A stretch of DNA of 64,000 nucleotides from Nocardiopsis gilva YIM 90087 (GCF_002263495.1 NZ_CP022753.1:1922001-1986000); one strand, 5' to 3'; positions 18,051-27,254 are shown, counted from the first letter of the stretch. Notes: generated from the sequence alone by a model not told the origin. Made by a program: numbers and translations.

Positions 18051-18470
18051 ATGACGCCGACACGTGACGTGGACCTGGCTTCCAGGTGGCGGGAGCTTCT
18101 CGCTCGCTACCACACCCTGTCCTGCGCGCTCGATCGCGCACTGCAGGAGGAGCACGGCATCGGCATGAGTGACTTCGAGGCCCTCGACCTGCTCATCGAC
18201 GCGGACCACGAGAAACTCCGCATGCAGGACCTGGCCGCGGGGATGTACCTCAGCCAGAGCGCCCTGTCCCGCACCATCGCCCGCCTGGAAAGCCGAGGCC
18301 TCGTCACCCGCGCGATGTGCGCCGACGACCGTCGCGCCGTCTTCGTCGCCCCCACCGACTCCGGCCGAGCCCTGCACGCCCAGGCCCGCCCGACCCATCG
18401 CGCCGTCCTCGCCGACTGCCTTGACCGGCCCGAGGATGCACCGCGGCCCGATGGGCCGCAGTGCGGCTGA
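18051..18470 (+). CDS. MarR-family transcriptional regulator
   Basis: A 139-aa winged-helix repressor. The start at 18051 (MTPTRDVDLASRWREL) excludes an upstream frame that lies within the operator. The recognition region LRMQDLAAGMYLSQSALSRTIARLESRGLVTR and the wing CADDRRAVFVAPTDSGR are characteristic. The C-terminal dimerisation helix is short and runs into a Pro/Asp-rich tail (RPEDAPRPDGPQCG). It presumably represses itself and the divergent DHA2 pump through the paired palindromes. Confidence 0.93.
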   Translation: MTPTRDVDLASRWRELLARYHTLSCALDRALQEEHGIGMSDFEALDLLIDADHEKLRMQDLAAGMYLSQSALSRTIARLESRGLVTRAMCADDRRAVFVAPTDSGRALHAQARPTHRAVLADCLDRPEDAPRPDGPQCG

Positions 18471-18524
18471 GGTGAGTGACGGCTACGGCGCCCCGCTGCC
18501 CAACGTCTCGCCCGGGTCATCGGG

Positions 18525-19766
18525 TCAGTCAGTCGCTCGCGTCCGTGTCAGCAGCACGAACGCGGCGCACGCCGCCAGGGCCATGGTGAGGATCGTGGCG
18601 GCCATGGGCAGTGCGCTGCTGCCGTCGCCGAGTCCGGAGAGCGGCCCCGCCACCGCGCCGATGAGGAACTGGGCCGTGCCGAGCAGGGCCGACGCCGCTC
18701 CCGCCGCGTGCCCGGCGCGCTGCAGGGACAGAGCGGTGGAGTTGGGCAGGATCAGCCCCATGCCCGAAGCCAGCACGAACAGCGCCGCCGCGACCGCCCA
18801 CAGCGGCGCGTGCGCCAGGGCCAGGGCGACCAGGGCGGCCCCGGCAGCGGCGATAACGGTCAGCCCGATAGCGAGCAGCCGCTCCATGCGGAAGCGGCCG
18901 AGCAGCACTTTGCCGTTGATCTGGCCGGTAATCACGATGCCTACACCGTTGAGGCCGAACAGCAGGCTGAAGGTCTGCGCTGACGCCCCGTAGATGTCCT
19001 GCACGACAAAGGACGAACCGGAGATGTAGCCGAACAGCGCGGCGAAGGCGAGGGCGCCGGTGAGCACGTATCCGGTGAACACGCGGTCCCGAAGGAGTCC
19101 TCCCATGGTCTGCAGGGCCGCCCCGAGCGCTCCCTCGGATCTCCGCTCGGGCGGGAGGCTCTCCCGGACGGCCGAGACGGTGAGCACCAGGATCACCGCG
19201 CTGACGGCACCAAGGACGAGGAAGATCCCGCGCCAGTCCGTGACGCGCAGCAGCTGCCCGCCAACGAGCGGAGCGGCCACCGGAGCCGCTCCGGAGACCA
19301 GCATCAGCGTCGAGAAGAACCGGCCGGCCCTCACCCCGTCGAACATGTCCCGGACGATGGCCCGCGCGATCACGATCCCCGACGCCCCGGCGATCCCCTG
19401 CACCACCCGCAGCCCGATCAGCGCCGTCGCATCGGTCGCGAACGCGCACACGAACGTGGCGGCGGTGTAGACGGCCATCCCTACGATCAGCGGCCGGCGC
19501 CGCCCAAGCGCGTCGCTCAACGGCCCCACCACGAGCTGCCCCACCGCCAGACCGAGGAGGCACGCGGTCAACGTGAGCTGCGCCGTCGAGTCGGGAACCC
19601 CGAGATCGTCCGCCACCCCCGGCAGCGCCGGCAGATACATGTCCAGGGACAGCGGCGCCAACGCGGTCAACGCCCCAAGCGCCAACACGATCAACAACGG
19701 CGCCCGTCCGTTGCGCGCCTCACTCTCCACAGGCGCGCGATCGTGCTCGGTCCCCGTTGATTCCAT
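18525..19766 (-). CDS. MFS efflux transporter, Bcr/CflA family (12-TM)
   Basis: A 413-aa proton-coupled pump. The start at 19766 (MESTGTEHDRAP) is set by AAGGGAGAA just upstream; the frame runs on to 20018 with poor codon bias. Family signs are LGALTALAPLSLDMYLPALPGVADDLG, LGLAVGQLVVGPLSDALGRRRPL (motif A) and RVVQGIAGASGIVIARAIVRDMF. Twelve helices are visible. In E. coli the family exports bicyclomycin, chloramphenicol or sulfonamides. The substrate here is unknown. It is convergent with marR. Confidence 0.93.
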   Translation of the reverse strand: MESTGTEHDRAPVESEARNGRAPLLIVLALGALTALAPLSLDMYLPALPGVADDLGVPDSTAQLTLTACLLGLAVGQLVVGPLSDALGRRRPLIVGMAVYTAATFVCAFATDATALIGLRVVQGIAGASGIVIARAIVRDMFDGVRAGRFFSTLMLVSGAAPVAAPLVGGQLLRVTDWRGIFLVLGAVSAVILVLTVSAVRESLPPERRSEGALGAALQTMGGLLRDRVFTGYVLTGALAFAALFGYISGSSFVVQDIYGASAQTFSLLFGLNGVGIVITGQINGKVLLGRFRMERLLAIGLTVIAAAGAALVALALAHAPLWAVAAALFVLASGMGLILPNSTALSLQRAGHAAGAASALLGTAQFLIGAVAGPLSGLGDGSSALPMAATILTMALAACAAFVLLTRTRATD

Positions 19767-19943
19767 GCGTTCTCCCTTGATCTGAGACAGGTGACAGGTT
19801 GACGGGCGGAGACTCGACCGAGTGGGGGTGAGATCCGGTGATCCCATCACTTCAGGGCCGGGCACCCGGCATCGGATCGGCGCCGGTGGGCCTCGCCGTG
19901 ATGGGGTGCCGACGGTGTCGAGCGTCCTCCGCCCAATGGCAAC

Positions 19944-19965
19944 AATATCTTTACAGCGAGATATT
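19944..19965. promoter_or_regulatory. AT-rich inverted repeat in the 19767-20105 intergenic region
   Basis: AATATCT (19944-19950) and AGATATT (19959-19965) form a perfect 7-bp inverted repeat in the only AT-rich patch of the 339-bp gap between the divergent Bcr/CflA and MazG-like genes. It could be an operator or promoter element. No other structure was seen in the gap. Confidence 0.35.
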
Positions 19966-20105
19966 TCCGAAGAAGGGGTATGTGTTCCATCACCTGTGGT
20001 GCCACGGACGCCACGCATGCCCCCCAGAGCCGGAGGCGAGCCGCATGCATAGCGGCATCGAGGGACCAGTGACCATCCCCCTCCGCCGGGTGGTAGGCAT
20101 GACCG

Positions 20106-20447
20106 GTGAGCATTTCATCCATGCAGGCCCTACTGGCCGACTTCGCCGCCCGCCGCGGCTGGGAACCGTTCCACACCCCCAAGAACCTCGCCATGGCCCT
20201 GACCGGCGAGGCAGGTGAGCTCGCCGCGGAGTTCCAGTGGTTGGACACCGAAGAATCCGCCCAGGTCATGAACGACCCCGACAAGGCCCACGCCGTGCGC
20301 ATGGAGATGGCCGACGTCCTGAGCTACCTCCTCCGGCTCGCGGACGTGTTGGGCGTCGACCTTGAGGCGGCCCTGAAAGAAAAGGTCGCCATCAACGAGG
20401 GTCGCTTTCCGACGGAGGTCTCGATGACCCGGGATGTCGACCGGTAA
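20106..20447 (+). CDS. MazG-like nucleotide pyrophosphohydrolase
   Basis: A 113-aa all-alpha NTP pyrophosphatase of the RS21-C6/dCTPase type, expected to convert (d)NTPs to NMP and PPi. The metal-binding pattern is intact: LTGEAGELAAEFQWL supplies the ExxE pair and VRMEMADVLSYLLRLAD supplies the ExxD pair. The N-terminus LLADFAARRGWEPFHTPKNLAMAL is typical. The start is GTG 20106 or ATG 20121. It is a housecleaning enzyme, although MazG-like proteins also occur in phage defence and this one borders the defence island. Confidence 0.92.
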   Translation: MSISSMQALLADFAARRGWEPFHTPKNLAMALTGEAGELAAEFQWLDTEESAQVMNDPDKAHAVRMEMADVLSYLLRLADVLGVDLEAALKEKVAINEGRFPTEVSMTRDVDR

Positions 20448-20715
20448 CTGGGGTGCTCAGTGGAGCCGCAGTTCCAGCTGCCCCGATTTCGGTGGAGGAT
20501 TCGGTTTCTTCAGCTCGACGGGGCCGAGCCTGTTATTCGCCCCTTCCTTTCTCCTTTGACATCGACCCCGAAGTCGGGCCGTGCCTGTAGGGCAGGAAGG
20601 TGAACCTCGCCATAGACTGAAACGGCAGTTCCGAGTGTCCTGGTGCTGGGGTTCCCGAAGTCCCCTTGTGTATTCCGGTGTCATTTGGCGTTCCGCTTGG
20701 TCTTCGAAGTGTGGG

Positions 20716-20733
20716 TGTGTCCTATAGGACACA
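20716..20733. promoter_or_regulatory. Perfect 18-bp palindrome upstream of the DUF262 gene
   Basis: TGTGTCCTATAGGACACA is a perfect palindrome 108 bp before the DUF262 ATG, inside a 394-bp intergenic stretch (20448-20841) that is less GC-rich than its surroundings. The symmetry and position suggest an operator. The rest of the stretch has no convincing gene; a minus-strand frame at 20457-20732 has no coding character. Confidence 0.55.
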
Positions 20734-20841
20734 TGTCACTGCTCATCCCGCCGATCTCCTGGGGACGCGGGCATCGAGTCGCTTCCTGCGGAATAATCGG
20801 GCGGATCCGGTACCAATCAGATACGCGCCGCAGAGGACACG

Positions 20842-22809
20842 ATGACGAAACTCTCCACGCTCTTGGATCATGTCGACAGTGGGGCGATGCTCCTTCCGGA
20901 GTTCCAGCGCGGTTACGTGTGGAACCGCGACCAGGTCAAAGGGCTGATGCGCTCTCTGTACCGCGCCTATCCGGTCGGTTCGCTCCTGGTCTGGGAGACG
21001 GAGGTGGACTCCGCATCGGTCCGGGGCGAACAGGATGTCATCGGTACTCGCTCGCTACTGCTGGACGGACAGCAGCGCATCACGTCGCTGTACGGCGTGA
21101 TGCGGGGCCGGCCGCCGAAGTTCTTCGAGGGGAACCCCAGCGCCTTCTCCGGCCTGTACTTCAATGCCGAGGGCGAGGACTTCGAGTTCTACATGGCCAC
21201 GAAGATGCGTGACGACCCCCTGTGGGTGGACGTGTCCCGCCTCTTCCAGGAAGGCATCGACCCGATCTTGGATGACTTCGACAATGGCGTCTCCCGGTCC
21301 GACGAGCGCGTCTTCATGCGTCGACTGACAAAGCTCCTCGCGATCCAGGAGCGTGACTTCCATGAAGAGAAGATCACTGGCAAGGACAAGACCGTCGAGG
21401 TCGTCGTCGACATCTTCAACCGCGTGAACATGGGCGGGACCAAACTCCGCAAGGGAGATCTCGCGCTCGCCAGGCTCTGTTCGGAGTGGCCCGAGGCCCG
21501 CGCCACCATGAGCGAGTACCTGGACAGGTGGAAACAGGTCGGGTTCAAGTTCAGTCTCGATTGGCTGCTCCGGTGTGTCACCGCTGTCGCGACCGGTCGT
21601 GCCGTGTTCTCCAGCCTGGCCAAAGTCTCGACCGAGGAATTCCGTTCGTCGTTGGAGGCGACCGTCCGCTACATCGGGAAGTTCCTCGACGCCCTTGCCG
21701 GCCGCCTCGGACTGGACCACGACCGCGTCCTGATGGGCCGCATGGCCATCCCCGTTGTCTGCCGCCTGCTCCACCTCAACGGCGGCGACTTCGACGACGC
21801 GGCGCACCGCGACCGCGTCCTGTACTGGTACGTCCACGCCTCCCTTTGGGGCCGTTTCACTGGACAGGTCGAGACCGTCCTCGCACAGGACTACGCCATG
21901 GCCCAAGCAGAAGGCATCGACGGCCTGATCCGGGTCCTGGAGGAGTCGCGTGGTGGCTCATTGCGGATCAGGCCGGGCGACTTTTCCGGGTACACCGTGG
22001 GCGCGCGCTTCTACCCGCTGCTCTACCTGTTGACCCGGGTCGGCGATGCCCGGGACTTCGGATCCGGACTGCCCCTGCACGCCGAGATGCTGGGCCATCT
22101 CACCGGCCTCCAGATGCACCACATCTTCCCCAAGGCCCTGTTGAAGCAGCACTACCCCCACGATAAGGTCAACGCGATCGCGAACTTCTGCTTCCTCACT
22201 CAGGACACCAATCTCAAGGTCAGCAAGCGTGACCCCGCGGAGTATTTCGTCGACGTCGAGGGGCGCCAGCCCGGCGTGCTCGCATCCCAGTGGATTCCGC
22301 TCGACACGGAGCTTCGCGACATCGCGCGCTACGAGGACTTCCTCCACCGGCGCACCGAACTCCTGGCTGATGCCGCCAACCGCTTCCTTGATGAGCTGCG
22401 CAAGGGCGCGACCAGTGCCCGCGACGACCTGGAGCGCCTCGACGCCGTCGCCGCCGAGGAGCCGGAACGCGACACCCGCTCGGCCGGGTTGCAGGAGCTC
22501 ATCGCCGAACTCGCCTCGATGGGGTGCGCACGTCCCGAGCTCGACGTGGAGATCTCCGACCCTGTCAGCGGCCGACCGCTCGCTGTCGCCGAGGCCCTGT
22601 GGGCTGACGGTTTGCAGACCGGGCAGGACGATCCCGCGGTCCTGGAACTCGATCCCGAGGAGGCCGACATCGCGGCGCTGGAAGCCCTCGGATACCGGGT
22701 CTTCACCTCGACTGAGGCCATACTCGGCTACGCCCGTCGGCGTAACGCCGAAGTTGCGGGGACCGGCTCACTCCCGGAGACCTCGCTGCCGCCGATGTCG
22801 ATGGGGTGA
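20842..22809 (+). CDS. DUF262-HNH protein (GmrSD-like type IV restriction family)
   Basis: 655 aa. The N-terminal DUF262 domain (about residues 1-250) shows LLPEFQRGYVWNRDQVKGLM, YPVGSLLVWE and the nucleotide-binding LLDGQQRITSLYGV. A helical middle is followed near residue 430 by an HNH-like nuclease segment, MHHIFPKALLKQHYP...IANFCFLT...N..VSKRDP. The last 150 residues are acidic and of unknown role. The GmrSD/BrxU family cleaves modified (glucosylated or hydroxymethylated) phage DNA in an NTP-dependent way, so this is probably a single-chain type IV restriction enzyme. GAGGACAC precedes the ATG. It lies 171 bp before the EACC1-caspase pair on the same strand and may be functionally joined to it. 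Confidence 0.88.
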   Translation: MTKLSTLLDHVDSGAMLLPEFQRGYVWNRDQVKGLMRSLYRAYPVGSLLVWETEVDSASVRGEQDVIGTRSLLLDGQQRITSLYGVMRGRPPKFFEGNPSAFSGLYFNAEGEDFEFYMATKMRDDPLWVDVSRLFQEGIDPILDDFDNGVSRSDERVFMRRLTKLLAIQERDFHEEKITGKDKTVEVVVDIFNRVNMGGTKLRKGDLALARLCSEWPEARATMSEYLDRWKQVGFKFSLDWLLRCVTAVATGRAVFSSLAKVSTEEFRSSLEATVRYIGKFLDALAGRLGLDHDRVLMGRMAIPVVCRLLHLNGGDFDDAAHRDRVLYWYVHASLWGRFTGQVETVLAQDYAMAQAEGIDGLIRVLEESRGGSLRIRPGDFSGYTVGARFYPLLYLLTRVGDARDFGSGLPLHAEMLGHLTGLQMHHIFPKALLKQHYPHDKVNAIANFCFLTQDTNLKVSKRDPAEYFVDVEGRQPGVLASQWIPLDTELRDIARYEDFLHRRTELLADAANRFLDELRKGATSARDDLERLDAVAAEEPERDTRSAGLQELIAELASMGCARPELDVEISDPVSGRPLAVAEALWADGLQTGQDDPAVLELDPEEADIAALEALGYRVFTSTEAILGYARRRNAEVAGTGSLPETSLPPMSMG

Positions 22810-22980
22810 CCTCGGCAGCGGGGCGCACGCCCGAACAATTCGTGCACGATGACCGGAAGTGGCCATATTCCGTCGTATACATCCCTGGCACATCATGGGC
22901 TGTTAGACGTATTGGTCATACGGAATTTATGTCTGTCCGGTATCCGGGCAGTAAGCCGAAGGGTGAACTGAAGAGAGTTG

Positions 22981-23418
22981 GTGGCCGTGGGGTCGAACGT
23001 AGGGGAAATGACGCTTCGCATCGCATTCGACGACGAGGTGACGGAGCGGGAGGCGGACCAGCACACCAGGAACTTGCTGCGGCTGCTTGAGCGCCTCGAC
23101 ATCGACGAGGTGGATATCGCGCGAGGCGAACCGGTTCCGGGGACACGCGTCGATGCCCCCATGATCCTCGGCTCCATCAGTCTCGTCGGCCTTTCCCTCA
23201 AGACCGTCCTTCCGCACATCGTCACCATTGCCACGGCCTGGTTGGAAAGAAGCGCCCAGAAATCGGTCACGCTGGAGGCCGGGGGAGTGAAGCTGGAGGT
23301 CAAGGGCGATCACGATCCAGCCGAGGTCGCGGCCTATCTCGCGCTCATCGAGGAGCGGTCGAACGCCGGAATCGAGAGTGAGGACAGCGAGCGCACAGCC
23401 GAGGACGGTCACCGGTGA
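22981..23418 (+). CDS. EACC1 (effector-associated constant component 1) protein
   Basis: A protein of about 145 aa. It begins with a beta-rich segment (TLRIAFDDEVTEREADQHTRNLLRLLERL), has a central hydrophobic helix (SISLVGLSLKTVLPHIVTIATAWLE), then short strands (KSVTLEAGGVKLEVKGDHDPAEVAAYLALIEER). This matches my memory of the EACC1 family, a small constant partner placed beside variable effectors such as caspases in actinobacterial conflict systems. Start uncertain: GTG 22981, GTG 22987 or ATG 23008. It ends in a GTGA overlap with the caspase-helicase gene, so the two are translated together. I infer that it is the adaptor or sensor partner of that protease. The upstream 168 bp are AT-richer and hold an ATTCCGT/ACGGAAT inverted repeat (22867-22873, 22920-22926). 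Confidence 0.72.
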   Translation: MAVGSNVGEMTLRIAFDDEVTEREADQHTRNLLRLLERLDIDEVDIARGEPVPGTRVDAPMILGSISLVGLSLKTVLPHIVTIATAWLERSAQKSVTLEAGGVKLEVKGDHDPAEVAAYLALIEERSNAGIESEDSERTAEDGHR

Positions 23419-26400
23419 GACGTGTCGCGATTTTGATCGGCACGGGGAAGTACCGTGATCCCGGCTTGCAGAATCTGCTGTCGCCGCAGGCCGACGTCGC
23501 AGCGATCGGGGGCGCCCTCGAAGCCAACGGGAACTTCGACGAGGTGATTTCACTTCTCGACCCGACGCACGACGAGGCCTCCGGCGCCATAGAGCAGGCG
23601 TTGAACTCTGGGAAACCCGACGACCTGGTGTTCGTGTCGTTTTCCGGTCACGGGGTCCGAAACACCCCGGGCCGGCTGCACCTCACCTTCTCCGACACAC
23701 GCCTGGATCGTGTGGCTTCGACAGGGCTGTCCTCGGAAGGTCTGCAGCGCATGCTGCACGATTCGCGTGTGACCAAGAAGGTGGTTCTCCTCGACTGCTG
23801 CTACAGCGGATCCTTCGCTGACGGTTTCGCAACGCGGTCCAGCGGCGAACAGGAGTTCATCGACTTTCAGCGTGAGTTTCTCGGCGGAGAAGGAACATAC
23901 GTCCTCGCCTCCTCAGCGCCTGACAAGCCTGCCCACGAGGGAGACAATTCGGCGGGTGCACAGCCGTCACCCTTCAGCGCGGCTGTGGCCCGGGGGCTGT
24001 CCGGGGAGGCCGAGGACGTCGACGGCACTGGCTGGATCGACTGGGAGAGCCTGCACAAATTTGTCCGAGCCGAGGCGGAGCGCGACGGACGGCAGCGCGT
24101 CACGGGTTTTGCGCTGGGAGCCGTCGGCCGTGTCCCGCTCGCGCGGCACGTCGAGGCGGCTACGGCCGTGCGGGTGGATGGCGGGACGTCGGGCCGCCCT
24201 GCGAAGCCTGTGCACGATGACGCCGGGCAGGGCGCGGATCGATCCGACAGCGGGACGCCGGGAGCCGCCACGGGGCGTGCGGAGACGTCGGACGACACCG
24301 GCGCGGCATACACGGGAGGCCCGCATCCCGACTTCGACCTCCGTCAGTGGAGGTCGCTCTTCGCTTACCACCGCGCCTGCCTGGCACGGCAGAGCGTCCT
24401 TCAGCAGCTCCCGGATGCGAAGCACAAGGACGGTCGGCAGTACGCCCCCTGCCCGATGGGTAAGGAGGCGCTGCTGAGCGGGATCGAGACGAGATGGCGG
24501 CTGACCGGGGCCGCTGAGACGCTGGCCCGCGGCGCCGCGGACGGTGGGCGGACCCTGCGTTACGGGTATCCCGCCGTTGTCTTCGATACGGCCGCGCACC
24601 GGCCGGGGAAACGAGCGGAGTGGAAGGTCGCCCCGCTGTTCGTCATGGATGTGGAAGCGGTTGCGGACAACGGCGCTCTCTACCTGACGCCGGTCGGCGA
24701 GATCGAACTCAACGCCGAACTCGCCGCCACAGCCGCCGATCTCGACCCACCCGACCTGGACGAACTCACCACCTGGTTCCGCGCGGACTGGGCCAGTGGA
24801 AGCCTCGCCAAACTCGGTGACAAGGCCCGCAGCGTCTGCAAGGTGCTCGACCTCACCTGTGTGAACGACCTCGAACCAGGACGACTGCGCGCTCAGCTGG
24901 ACCTTGCCATCCCCCTGCGCTCGGGGGCGCAGAACGTCGCCCTCCTGTACGTCGCCGACCCCGCGGTCGGCGCCGCCAAGCAGCTCATCAGTGACCTGGA
25001 CGTCGACGGTGACCACTCGATCAAGCCGGACCAGATCGAGGGCACGGCGCTCGCGGCGCTCACCGGCCGCCCCGCGGAGCGAACGCCCTCGCGTCAGCGT
25101 GTCACTCCGGTGATCACCGGTCTGAGCAACGCCTCCCAGGAGCGGATTCTCGTCTCGGCCATGACGCGGCGGCTCACCGTCGCCACGGGGGCGCCGGGAA
25201 CTGGCAAGAGTGAGCTGATCACCTCGGTCGTCACCTCAGCTGTCGCGGACGGCGAATCTGTCCTTGTCGCATCGACGAACAACACGGCAGTGGACGAAGT
25301 GGTCACACGGGCGAACAAGCTGCTTCCCGGCGCCGACCTGGTCGTACGTACCGGCAACAGCGATGAACGCCGCAACGAACCAGGAATCCTGTCCGACCTG
25401 CGCGCTGCTCGGTTCGACCCGGTCGACGTGCGGACGCTCGCCGAACGGCTCAAGGGGCATGAGCGTCGGCTCGGCGAGATCAGGGCCGAGCTCGCCGCAG
25501 TCGCCGAGGCCGAGTATCGGCTCACGGCCCTCGCCACAGCGCGTCGGCGCGACATCGCCGACCTGCCCCCGGACCTGTCCCCTCAAATCTTCTCCGACGC
25601 CGACACCGTGCAGCGATGGACCGAGCGCGTCGAAAAGGCGGTGGAAGGGAGATGGGCACGGTGGTGGCACCGATGGCGGCTCCGACGCGGCCTCGGGAGA
25701 GAGCTTCGGGACGACGAATTGCGTGCCCTCTGGCGTTTCCTGGTGACCGAACAGCAGTGGCGCACGGCGCGCGCCGACCTCGACGCCCGGTCCGCCCCGG
25801 ACACCCTGCACCACGACGCGAACGAGATCCGCACAGCACGGCGCGATGACAGCGCGCCCTTCGTCGTCGGACAGGTCGCCGCTGCTCTGCGGCACGGCCA
25901 CGAGCGCATCGACCATCGCCTCCAGGCGCTTGCCGACAACAAACAGTGGAAGGGCGTTTCCTCCCTGCTGCAGGTAGTGCGGGCCTGGGCGACGACCTCC
26001 CGCTCAGTGCGCGTCTTCCCGCCCCAGGCCGGCCTGTTCGACCTGGTCGTCATCGATGAGGCCAGCCAGTGCACGGTCGCCGACCTGATCCCGCTCCTCT
26101 TCCGGGCCAAACGAGCTCTCGTCATCGGCGATCCGCATCAACTGCAGCCCGTTCACACTCTGGACCCGGCCGAGGACCGGCGGGCGCAGCGCGAGGCCGA
26201 CATCAGCGAGGAGTGGTTGGAGGACCGATCGCTCACCCACAGCAGCGGGTCCGCCTACCACGCCGCCGCCACGGCGCTGGCCAGCGCAGGGGGCGAGGTT
26301 ATGTGGTTGGACGAGCACTACCGGTGCCACCCGGATATCGTCGCTCCCGCCAACCGCCGCTTCTACGGGGAGCGGCTGGCGATCCGTACCCGGACGCACA

Positions 26401-27188
26401 AGCTGAAGGATCCCATGGACCCGGCGGTGGACTGGGTCGATGTGCGGGGTGAAGCGGAACGGCCCGACGGCGGCTCGTGCCGTAACCTCGTCGAGGCGCG
26501 GCACGTCATCAGCCTGTTGCGTGAGCTGTGGTCGCTGCCCGCTGATACGTCGATCGGCGTCGTCACTCCGTTCACAGCCCAGCGGCGCGCCATCGAGGAT
26601 CTGCTGGGCGCGGCCGGACGGAATCGGATCCGCGTCGGCACGGTGCACACGTTCCAAGGCGGGGAACGCGATGTCATCGTGGTCTCTCCCACGGCTGCGA
26701 CGGGGGTGGACCCGCGGTCCGGCAACTGGGCCGCCTCTCAGCACAACCTGTGGAACGTCGCCATCACCCGCGCCAAATCTCGGTTGTATGTCGTTGGTGA
26801 CCGCTCCTACTGGTCGGGCCGTGACGGCGTACTCGCGGAACTCGCCAGGTCGAACGAGAAGGCGGGCGGCTCGCCGCTGCCGGATGACGCGGCGCGTGAA
26901 GCGCTGTTCTCGGCTCTGACGGAGAGGGGCGTGGCCGTGACGGTCGGCCGCCGCCTCGGCGGCTATTCCTGTGATCTCAGCATTCCGACGGGCTCGGGGG
27001 AGATCGCCGTCTTCATAGACCGGGCCGGAATCGACGAGGCCGCGTGCGACCGGGGACGGGCGCTGTACCGCACGCTCGATCTGGTCGCCCTCTTCGAAGA
27101 GGTGACAGGGATCCCCGCTGTGCGCGTCCCGGCGTGGCGCTGCCTGAGCGACCCGAAGGGTGTGGCGGCGGACCTGCTGACGCAGTGA
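23415..27188 (+). CDS. Caspase-like protease fused to UPF1-type SF1 helicase
   Basis: 1,257 aa. Residues 1-240 form a caspase (peptidase C14) domain, with RRVAILIGTGKY, catalytic His79 in SGHG and Cys129 in LLDCCYSG. A low-complexity Gly/Asp linker (about 245-300) leads to a helicase accessory region. The SF1 helicase has Walker A GAPGTGKS near 593, DEASQC near 881, GDPHQLQP, VHTFQGGERDVIVV near 1076 and NVAITRAKSRLYVVGD near 1116. A charged helical insertion lies between Walker A and motif II. The last 90 residues (YSCDLSI..., IAVFID..., PAWRCLSDP) look like a restriction-fold domain, possibly degenerate. All catalytic residues of protease and helicase are present. It is coupled to EACC1 by a GTGA overlap. 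The likely role is nucleic-acid-triggered proteolysis ending in cell suicide (inference). Confidence 0.87.
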   Translation: MRRVAILIGTGKYRDPGLQNLLSPQADVAAIGGALEANGNFDEVISLLDPTHDEASGAIEQALNSGKPDDLVFVSFSGHGVRNTPGRLHLTFSDTRLDRVASTGLSSEGLQRMLHDSRVTKKVVLLDCCYSGSFADGFATRSSGEQEFIDFQREFLGGEGTYVLASSAPDKPAHEGDNSAGAQPSPFSAAVARGLSGEAEDVDGTGWIDWESLHKFVRAEAERDGRQRVTGFALGAVGRVPLARHVEAATAVRVDGGTSGRPAKPVHDDAGQGADRSDSGTPGAATGRAETSDDTGAAYTGGPHPDFDLRQWRSLFAYHRACLARQSVLQQLPDAKHKDGRQYAPCPMGKEALLSGIETRWRLTGAAETLARGAADGGRTLRYGYPAVVFDTAAHRPGKRAEWKVAPLFVMDVEAVADNGALYLTPVGEIELNAELAATAADLDPPDLDELTTWFRADWASGSLAKLGDKARSVCKVLDLTCVNDLEPGRLRAQLDLAIPLRSGAQNVALLYVADPAVGAAKQLISDLDVDGDHSIKPDQIEGTALAALTGRPAERTPSRQRVTPVITGLSNASQERILVSAMTRRLTVATGAPGTGKSELITSVVTSAVADGESVLVASTNNTAVDEVVTRANKLLPGADLVVRTGNSDERRNEPGILSDLRAARFDPVDVRTLAERLKGHERRLGEIRAELAAVAEAEYRLTALATARRRDIADLPPDLSPQIFSDADTVQRWTERVEKAVEGRWARWWHRWRLRRGLGRELRDDELRALWRFLVTEQQWRTARADLDARSAPDTLHHDANEIRTARRDDSAPFVVGQVAAALRHGHERIDHRLQALADNKQWKGVSSLLQVVRAWATTSRSVRVFPPQAGLFDLVVIDEASQCTVADLIPLLFRAKRALVIGDPHQLQPVHTLDPAEDRRAQREADISEEWLEDRSLTHSSGSAYHAAATALASAGGEVMWLDEHYRCHPDIVAPANRRFYGERLAIRTRTHKLKDPMDPAVDWVDVRGEAERPDGGSCRNLVEARHVISLLRELWSLPADTSIGVVTPFTAQRRAIEDLLGAAGRNRIRVGTVHTFQGGERDVIVVSPTAATGVDPRSGNWAASQHNLWNVAITRAKSRLYVVGDRSYWSGRDGVLAELARSNEKAGGSPLPDDAAREALFSALTERGVAVTVGRRLGGYSCDLSIPTGSGEIAVFIDRAGIDEAACDRGRALYRTLDLVALFEEVTGIPAVRVPAWRCLSDPKGVAADLLTQ

Positions 27189-27200
27189 GGGGAGCGCGTT

Positions 27201-27238
27201 CTCGGCCGGTCGCCCCGTAAGGTGACGACCGGCCCGAG
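27201..27238. terminator. Bidirectional terminator between convergent defence operons
   Basis: CTCGGCCGGTCG (27201-27212) pairs with CGACCGGCCCGAG (from 27226), with one bulged base, between the convergent caspase-helicase and RelE-UvrD genes. Confidence 0.6.
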
Positions 27239-27254
27239 TACGTCGGTTTTCCGC

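Noticed and set aside
20457-20732. Minus-strand 91-codon frame between MazG and DUF262 genes
   Set aside because: No Shine-Dalgarno, poor codon bias, no recognisable domain; it spans the palindrome.
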